From an uncultured Eubacteriales bacterium (GTDB taxonomy: Bacteria; Bacillota; Clostridia; Oscillospirales; Ruminococcaceae): a stretch of 10,242 nucleotides of DNA. The stretch covers positions 1 through 10,242 of the forward strand of contig CAUHFD010000089.1 of NCBI GenBank assembly GCA_959605275.1, read 5' to 3'. The translations under genes and the position numbers were made by a program. This document shows positions 6,477 to 10,242 of the stretch, one piece after another. Positions within the stretch are counted from its first letter, which is position 1; every line of letters begins with the position of its first letter. The notes under the pieces are model-generated. The model was not told the DNA's origin and made no database searches. It saw only the letters and a list, made by a program, of their open reading frames with translations.

Positions 6477-7814
6477 TTACTTTAATTTTTCTTCCAAAGC
6501 AGCTTTCTGATCCTCGTATCCCGGCTTGCCCAATAACGCAAACATATTTTTCTTATAACTTTCCACGCCTGGCTGATTAAACGGATTGACCCCAAGCATA
6601 TAGCCGCTGATTGCGCAAGCTTTTTCAAAGAAATACACTAAATAACCGAAAGTATACTCAGAAGTGTCCGGGATATCTAAAATAATATTTGGTACTCCGC
6701 CCTCACAATGTGCCAGAACAGTACCTTCAAAGGCTTTTTGATTCACTACCGACATATTCTGATCGGAAAGGAAATTCAAGCCGTCAAAATTATTGGCATC
6801 CGGTTTGATAAAGAAATCCTTTTTCGGCTTTTCAATATGCACCACTGTTTCAAACATGGAACGTGTTCCATCCTGAATAAACTGTCCCAAGGAGTGCAGA
6901 TCGGTCGAAAAAGTAACCGACGCAGGAAACAATCCCTTATTATCCTTTCCTTCGCTTTCGCCGAACAGCTGTTTAAACCACTCCGCCATCATGGTAAAGG
7001 AGGGATCATAACTCACGAGCAGTTCGATCATCTTTCCTTTACGGTGCAGCGCGTTTCTCAATGCCGCATATTTATAGCAATCATTCTGATTGATATCCGG
7101 TACCATAAAATCCTGCTGAGCTGTACGTGCACCCTCCATAATGCTGTCAATATCGCAGCCGGCTACCGCAATCGGAAGCAATCCTACCGCTGTCAGCACA
7201 GAAAATCTTCCGCCGACATCATCGGCTATCACAAAGGTTTCGTACCCTTCTTTATCGGCAAGTTCTTTTAAGGTACCGCGTTTTTTGTCGGTAGTGCAGA
7301 AAATCCGTTCCTTGGCGCCGTCTTTTCCGTATTTGGTTTCCAGCAATTCCCGAAACACACGAAAAGCCAATGCCGGCTCCGTCGTCGTGCCCGATTTGGA
7401 AATCACATTTACCGAAACGTCTTTTCCCTCACAAAGAGATAAGACCTCATTTAAATAGGTCGGACTGATATTATTTCCGGCGAAATAGATTTCTGGTGTA
7501 TCCTTCTTCAAGTTGTTGTAAAACGGAGATTTCAGCAGCTCGATGGCAGCTCTGGCGCCGAGATAAGACCCGCCAATACCAATTACGATCAAGACATCAC
7601 TGTTTTTCTGAATTTTTGCTGCCGCTTTTTTGATGCGTTCAAATTCTTCCTTGTCATAATCGGTGGGCAACTCAACCCAACCCAAGAAATCATTGCCTAA
7701 GCCCGTCTTTTCATGAAGCTGACGATGTGCCGCTTCTACCTGCGTTTGTAAAGCATCCAGTTCATGATCTTTCACAAAACCGGTTAAATGTTTGGTGCTC
7801 AAATGAATTGACAT
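6477..7814 (-). CDS. pgi: Glucose-6-phosphate isomerase
   Basis: Interconverts glucose 6-phosphate and fructose 6-phosphate in glycolysis and gluconeogenesis; cytoplasmic. The 445 residues are typical of the short Firmicutes form. Landmarks are IGIGGSYLGARA at 78-89, the sugar-phosphate loop SKSGTTTEPALAF at 139-151, the signature DDVGGRFSVLTAVGLLP at 198-214, GESEGKDNKG with the likely catalytic E286, DLHSLGQ with H307, and the second signature GYMLGVNPFNQPGVESYKK with K421. All key residues are present. The ATG at 7814 has GGAGGA (7821-7826) 6 bases away. The upstream region carries a promoter-like sequence overlapped by a palindrome and a leader of about 130 bases. The P-loop gene follows. 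Confidence 0.98.
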   Translation of the reverse strand: MSIHLSTKHLTGFVKDHELDALQTQVEAAHRQLHEKTGLGNDFLGWVELPTDYDKEEFERIKKAAAKIQKNSDVLIVIGIGGSYLGARAAIELLKSPFYNNLKKDTPEIYFAGNNISPTYLNEVLSLCEGKDVSVNVISKSGTTTEPALAFRVFRELLETKYGKDGAKERIFCTTDKKRGTLKELADKEGYETFVIADDVGGRFSVLTAVGLLPIAVAGCDIDSIMEGARTAQQDFMVPDINQNDCYKYAALRNALHRKGKMIELLVSYDPSFTMMAEWFKQLFGESEGKDNKGLFPASVTFSTDLHSLGQFIQDGTRSMFETVVHIEKPKKDFFIKPDANNFDGLNFLSDQNMSVVNQKAFEGTVLAHCEGGVPNIILDIPDTSEYTFGYLVYFFEKACAISGYMLGVNPFNQPGVESYKKNMFALLGKPGYEDQKAALEEKLK

Positions 7815-7858
7815 TCCTGTTCCTCCAACTAACTTCTGTCTGTATTAATCTAAAAACG

Positions 7859-7898
7859 CCACTCATGACTCTAAAAATATATATCGGAACATCAGTGG
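7859..7898 (-). repeat. Inverted repeat in the pgi leader
   Basis: CCACTCATG (7859-7867) against CATCAGTGG (7890-7898): eight of nine positions pair, around a 22-base A/T-rich loop, some 45 bases upstream of pgi. It would form in the leader RNA. Confidence 0.4.
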
Positions 7899-7951
7899 TT
7901 TATACTATAATATTACTATATCAAATTCTATATTTCAATACTAATTTGTTA

Positions 7952-7979
7952 ATTATAATAAAATTGTATATGTATACAA
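7952..7979 (-). promoter_or_regulatory. Likely pgi promoter overlapped by a palindromic operator
   Basis: On the minus strand TTGTAT (7974-7979), 16-base gap, TATAAT (7952-7957). The -35 is weak, the -10 perfect. The 16-base inverted repeat TTGTATA-TG-TATACAA (plus strand, 7964-7979) covers the -35 and part of the spacer. TTGTATACAA-like sites are bound by several GntR-family repressors, so repression is plausible, but the area is A/T-rich and the regulator is unknown. Confidence 0.5.
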
Positions 7980-8098
7980 AATATTTGGTAAATATCTGAA
8001 ATTCTGATCGAGGAAAACAATGTCACAAAGGCAATGTCCAACAGCTTATGATTTTATTTTAACATATTTTTTGACATTCATGCAAGCAGGGACAGATC

Positions 8099-9262
8099 TT
8101 ATCCGCAAAAAGCGGTGCGGAACAAGATTCTTAAAGAGGAAAAGAAACCGCGTTTTCCGACATATTCGGTTGTCTTGACCGGTATTTCACAAAGCTTTTC
8201 ACTCTCCAGCATGATCACAATTTTACCGATTGTCTGCCCTTTTTCTACCGGAGCATTCAAAGATTCTGACAGAATCAGCTTTTCTTCTATCTTGCTGTCT
8301 TTCCCTTTTGGAATGATTGTGGAATAAGAGGTATCGGCTGTAACGTTTACCAAGTTTTTTTCTCCTTTTAAAACCTTAACTGGCTCAAACGTTTTGTGGC
8401 TCTGCACCTGATAGGACTGATAATTTGCAAAGCCGTAATCCAGCAATTTACGCGCTGCGCCAAAACGTTCATCCCCCGTTTTCGCTCCCATCACAACCGC
8501 GATCAGTTCCATGTTGCCCCGTTTCGCACTTGCTGAAACGCAGTGTCCGGCACCGTCAGTCGTACCTGTTTTCAGTCCGGTACATCCTTCATAAAACCGA
8601 ACCAGTTTATTGGTATTGGTCAATCCCGTTTTGCCGTCCCGGAGCGTATCCATCCAAATAGTAGAAAATTTTGTAATATCCCGATGTTTCAGCAGTTCCC
8701 GTGACATGATGGCAATATCATGCGCCGTGGTTAAATGTCCGTCCGCATCCAATCCGGTCGCATTTTTAAAGGTCGTATTGTTCATCCCAAGCTGTTTTGC
8801 GCGCCGATTCATTAAATCCACAAAGGTTTCCTCACTGCCGGAAATATGTTCGCCCAAGGCTACCGAAGCATCATTGGCAGAATTCACCGCTGTCGCTTTG
8901 ATTAAATCGTTAACGCTCATCTGTTCACCGACTTCCAGCCAGATTTGCGTACCTCCCATCGAGCTTGCATGCGCTGTACAGGTAACCTTGTCTGTATATT
9001 TTAAATTTCCCGACGCAATTTCCTCCATGACCAGCAATAAGGTCATAATTTTTGTAACCGATGCCGGCGGCATTTTTTCTTCTGCGTTTTCGGTGTATAA
9101 AATTTTACCGGTTTTTTGTTCCATCAAAATTGCAGACTTCACCGGCAACTCTAATTTGACCGATTGCTTTTTTTCCTCCTGCTTTTCCACAGCTGCAGCC
9201 GAAAGAGCGGTACTGATAAATAAAGCCACGACGGTAAGCAATACTATCCCTTTTTTCCACAT
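8099..9262 (-). CDS. D-alanyl-D-alanine carboxypeptidase (serine-type, S11 family)
   Basis: A secreted low-molecular-weight penicillin-binding protein that removes the terminal D-alanine from peptidoglycan pentapeptides, limiting cross-linking. The 387 residues start with a signal peptide (MWKKG, then a hydrophobic run to about 21, cleavage probably near AAAVEKQ). The penicilloyl-serine triad is complete: SVTK at 68-71 (nucleophile S68), SAN at 128-130 and KTG at 231-233. A beta-rich PBP5-type C-terminal domain follows about residue 285, and the last 20 or so residues (RGFFSSLRILFRTAF) look like an amphipathic membrane anchor. The ATG at 9262 has GGAGGA (9268-9273) 5 bases upstream; the frame is open 14 codons further but that would precede the signal peptide. 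Whether it is the dacA, dacB or dacF type cannot be told. Confidence 0.95.
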   Translation of the reverse strand: MWKKGIVLLTVVALFISTALSAAAVEKQEEKKQSVKLELPVKSAILMEQKTGKILYTENAEEKMPPASVTKIMTLLLVMEEIASGNLKYTDKVTCTAHASSMGGTQIWLEVGEQMSVNDLIKATAVNSANDASVALGEHISGSEETFVDLMNRRAKQLGMNNTTFKNATGLDADGHLTTAHDIAIMSRELLKHRDITKFSTIWMDTLRDGKTGLTNTNKLVRFYEGCTGLKTGTTDGAGHCVSASAKRGNMELIAVVMGAKTGDERFGAARKLLDYGFANYQSYQVQSHKTFEPVKVLKGEKNLVNVTADTSYSTIIPKGKDSKIEEKLILSESLNAPVEKGQTIGKIVIMLESEKLCEIPVKTTEYVGKRGFFSSLRILFRTAFCG

Positions 9263-9263
9263 A

Positions 9264-9324
9264 AAAATCCTCCTATTCCGTTTGGTATGACTTACTTCAT
9301 ACATATGCGAAATAAGAGGATTTT
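9264..9324 (-). promoter_or_regulatory. Leader able to mask the carboxypeptidase SD
   Basis: On the minus strand the SD region GAGGATTTT (9264-9272) has an exact 9-base complement, AAAATCCTC (9316-9324), 43 bases upstream. That complement lies largely in the loop of a second hairpin, GAAATAA / TTATTTC (9309-9315 with 9323-9329). The leader could therefore hide or expose the SD. Both pairings are A/T-rich and modest in strength. Confidence 0.4.
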
Positions 9325-9358
9325 ATTTCATAGCAGATCGGATTATTCTGTGCATTTT

Positions 9359-9409
9359 AACACTCTGAAAACTTCTTTGAAAAGCAATAACAATCAATAT
9401 CTGAGTGTT
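9359..9409. repeat. Long-loop inverted repeat
   Basis: AACACTCTGA (9359-9368) against TCTGAGTGTT (9400-9409): nine of ten positions pair, around a 31-base loop. It lies 97 bases upstream of the carboxypeptidase gene. Role unknown. Confidence 0.4.
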
Positions 9410-9493
9410 CTATCATTTCTCGGTATTTCACTGCCAGCTTCGTTTCATTTCTTTTCTGTTGTTCAGAGAAAATTATTATAGACGGAATCATTT

Positions 9494-9513
9494 CTGAAAG
9501 AATACGCTTTCAG
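9494..9513. repeat. 7-bp hairpin CTGAAAG / CTTTCAG
   Basis: Perfect 7-bp arms with a 6-base loop. A TATAAT on the minus strand (9475-9480) lies about 14 bases to the left but has no good -35, so whether this is an operator for a carboxypeptidase promoter is open. Confidence 0.4.
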
Positions 9514-9614
9514 TATCTACCCAAGCCGCACACAAAACGGTAGAAATGTTCACAACTATATAGTACAATTAAATTCTATTTTGAAAAGAGCTATAAATTT
9601 AATTTAAGGAGGTA

Positions 9615-9692
9615 ATGAAACTTAAAAATACATATGATGGGGTGAATAATTCGAGTAAAACTTGTCTAATCATATTTGAAACAGCAGTGTAA
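9615..9692 (+). CDS. Possible 25-codon peptide or gene remnant
   Basis: A perfect AAGGAGGT (9606-9613) is followed almost at once by an ATG (9615) opening a 25-codon frame starting MKLKNTYDGV and ending in TAA at 9690. The gap of 2 bases between GGAGG and ATG is too short for good initiation. After the TAA the same frame stays open for about 41 codons, to a TGA after GATAATGTT (about 9818), which looks more like a decayed gene than a real peptide. I do not recognise the sequence. Confidence 0.2.
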   Translation: MKLKNTYDGVNNSSKTCLIIFETAV

Positions 9693-9801
9693 CATCAGCC
9701 TGTCTATTCAGAAAACTTCATATTGATAACAGAAAAAAGAAGCATTAAAATCGGTTTTCAAATGATTCAAATAAATAGATACTTTTCAAAATATAAAAGA
9801 A

Positions 9802-9832
9802 ATCAAGATAATGTTTGATAAATCATCTTGAT
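9802..9832. repeat. 31-base imperfect palindrome
   Basis: ATCAAGAT (9802-9809) pairs with ATCTTGAT (9825-9832); after one mismatch two more pairs follow, leaving a 9-base loop. On the minus strand it is followed by TTCTTTTATATTTTG, so a weak minus-strand terminator or a regulator site are both possible. Confidence 0.4.
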
Positions 9833-9926
9833 AAAATTGAATGGCAGTCATAAAAAGGTTCAAAAAAATCACCTGACAATCAATGAGAATTCGGTATGAT
9901 ATTGATAAAATCATTTTTGAGGAATT

Positions 9927-10203
9927 ATGTACATTAGCAAAAATGGTATAAAAATTAATATTTGGAAAAATTATCCAATCACTTTTTCTAAAAAGTTTTC
10001 ATTCCTTGATTTAGTAAAATTTACGCAATTCAAATACTTATATTTACTGGATTATCGGAAAAAATATCATTGTATTTAAAGTAACTTTTCCGAAAAATGA
10101 TGCTTTGGAAAACGAGTTTCAAATAAAATACAGAATTTCCGAATATGGAGATTCGAGTGAAAAACTTTTTCGCGCTTCAATTCTTTTGGTTCAAAAAGAA
10201 TAA
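9927..10203 (+). pseudogene. Probable frameshifted small gene of unknown function
   Basis: An ATG at 9927, with GAGGAA (9919-9924) just upstream, opens 50 codons (MYISKNGIKINIWKNYPITF and on, ending DYRKKYHCI, TAA at 10077). The next frame is open from 10018 to a TAA at 10201 (61 codons) without an ATG. It reads like genuine protein: KVTFPKNDALENEFQIKYRI, then SEYGDSSEKLFRASILLVQK. The simplest reading is one gene of about 90 residues broken by a frameshift in the shared part (10018-10079). I recognise no family. Its end lies 23 bases before a possible next start at 10227, as expected within an operon. Confidence 0.35.
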
Positions 10204-10226
10204 ATAAAAAAGGAATGGTGATTTTT

Positions 10227-10242
10227 ATGAATAAAACGGCAA
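10227..10242 (+). CDS. Possible start of a plus-strand gene cut by the window edge
   Basis: ATG at 10227 encodes MNKTA before the window ends. GGTGAT lies 4 bases upstream and AAAAAAGGA a little further back. An in-frame ATG at 10215 is adjacent to that AAGGA and less likely. Too short to identify. Confidence 0.35.

Larger units (their letters stand above)
7815..8098. other. A/T-rich spacer between the carboxypeptidase gene and pgi
   Basis: 284 bases without a gene: pgi ribosome binding site, leader inverted repeat (7859-7898), promoter-like elements (7952-7979) and a GACATTG direct repeat (minus strand) near 8020-8040. No intrinsic terminator is visible after the carboxypeptidase gene. Confidence 0.55.
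9263..10242. other. A/T-rich region without a clear gene
   Basis: About 980 bases beyond the carboxypeptidase start. Lines counted at 9601-9660, 9721-9780, 9781-9840 and 9961-10020 have 16, 13, 11 and 13 G+C of 60, against 26 of 60 at 7021-7080. It holds the carboxypeptidase leader, three inverted repeats, short plus-strand open frames and perhaps a gene start at the right edge. No tRNA, rRNA, riboswitch, CRISPR or transposase was recognised. The make-up suggests an accessory or decaying region. Confidence 0.6.

Noticed and set aside
6708..7271. 187-codon plus-strand open frame
   Set aside because: Lies wholly opposite pgi and shows no domain or SD.
8071..8099. TTGACA on the plus strand (8071-8076)
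   Set aside because: No -10 at the right distance (AGATCT at 17 bases) and no plus-strand gene follows.
8610..9290. 226-codon open frame on the plus strand
   Set aside because: Complement of the carboxypeptidase gene, whose motifs and SD are complete; no family sequence in the plus frame.
9475..9480. TATAAT on the minus strand as the carboxypeptidase promoter
   Set aside because: The -35 position reads ATTCTT and the leader would exceed 200 bases; too weak to list as a promoter.
1..10242. CRISPR array, tRNA, rRNA, insertion sequence
   Set aside because: No regularly spaced repeats, cloverleaf, rRNA-like sequence or transposase frame was seen on reading both strands.

Overview
The window is a chromosomal stretch of a Gram-positive anaerobe, most likely a member of the Clostridia. 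The signs are SD-led minus-strand genes, an alternative-start gpsA, the der-plsY-gpsA order typical of Firmicutes, a DUF512 radical-SAM gene directly before der, a four-cysteine L32, meso-diaminopimelate dehydrogenase and a small P-loop family I associate with clostridia. Nearly everything reads on the minus strand, so gene order below follows transcription, from right to left.

Right end (about 9263-10242): no convincing long gene. The DNA is very A/T-rich (four 60-base lines counted at 11-16 G+C, against 26 in a line inside pgi). It holds short plus-strand open frames, one probable frameshifted remnant, several inverted repeats, and perhaps the first codons of a plus-strand gene at the very edge.

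8099-9262: a secreted D-alanyl-D-alanine carboxypeptidase. Its leader contains a 9-base complement of its own ribosome binding site. 5954-7814: pgi (glucose-6-phosphate isomerase), preceded by a promoter-like sequence overlapped by a palindrome, then a small conserved P-loop protein ended by a strong intrinsic terminator (5860-5890). 4705-5601: ddh, which makes meso-diaminopimelate for peptidoglycan and lysine.

3739-4580: a compact yceD-rpmF unit with a perfect consensus sigma-A promoter and a strong terminator. 1-3704: DUF512 radical-SAM protein (interrupted by a frameshift), der (ribosome assembly GTPase), plsY and the start of gpsA (glycerol-3-phosphate supply and first acylation of phospholipids).

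Taken together this is housekeeping: cell wall (carboxypeptidase, Ddh), membrane lipid (PlsY, GpsA), ribosome biogenesis (YceD, L32, Der) and glycolysis (Pgi). I do not see a new multi-gene system. The points most worth checking are the broken DUF512 gene, the SD-complementary carboxypeptidase leader, the uncharacterised P-loop protein and the A/T-rich right-hand region.
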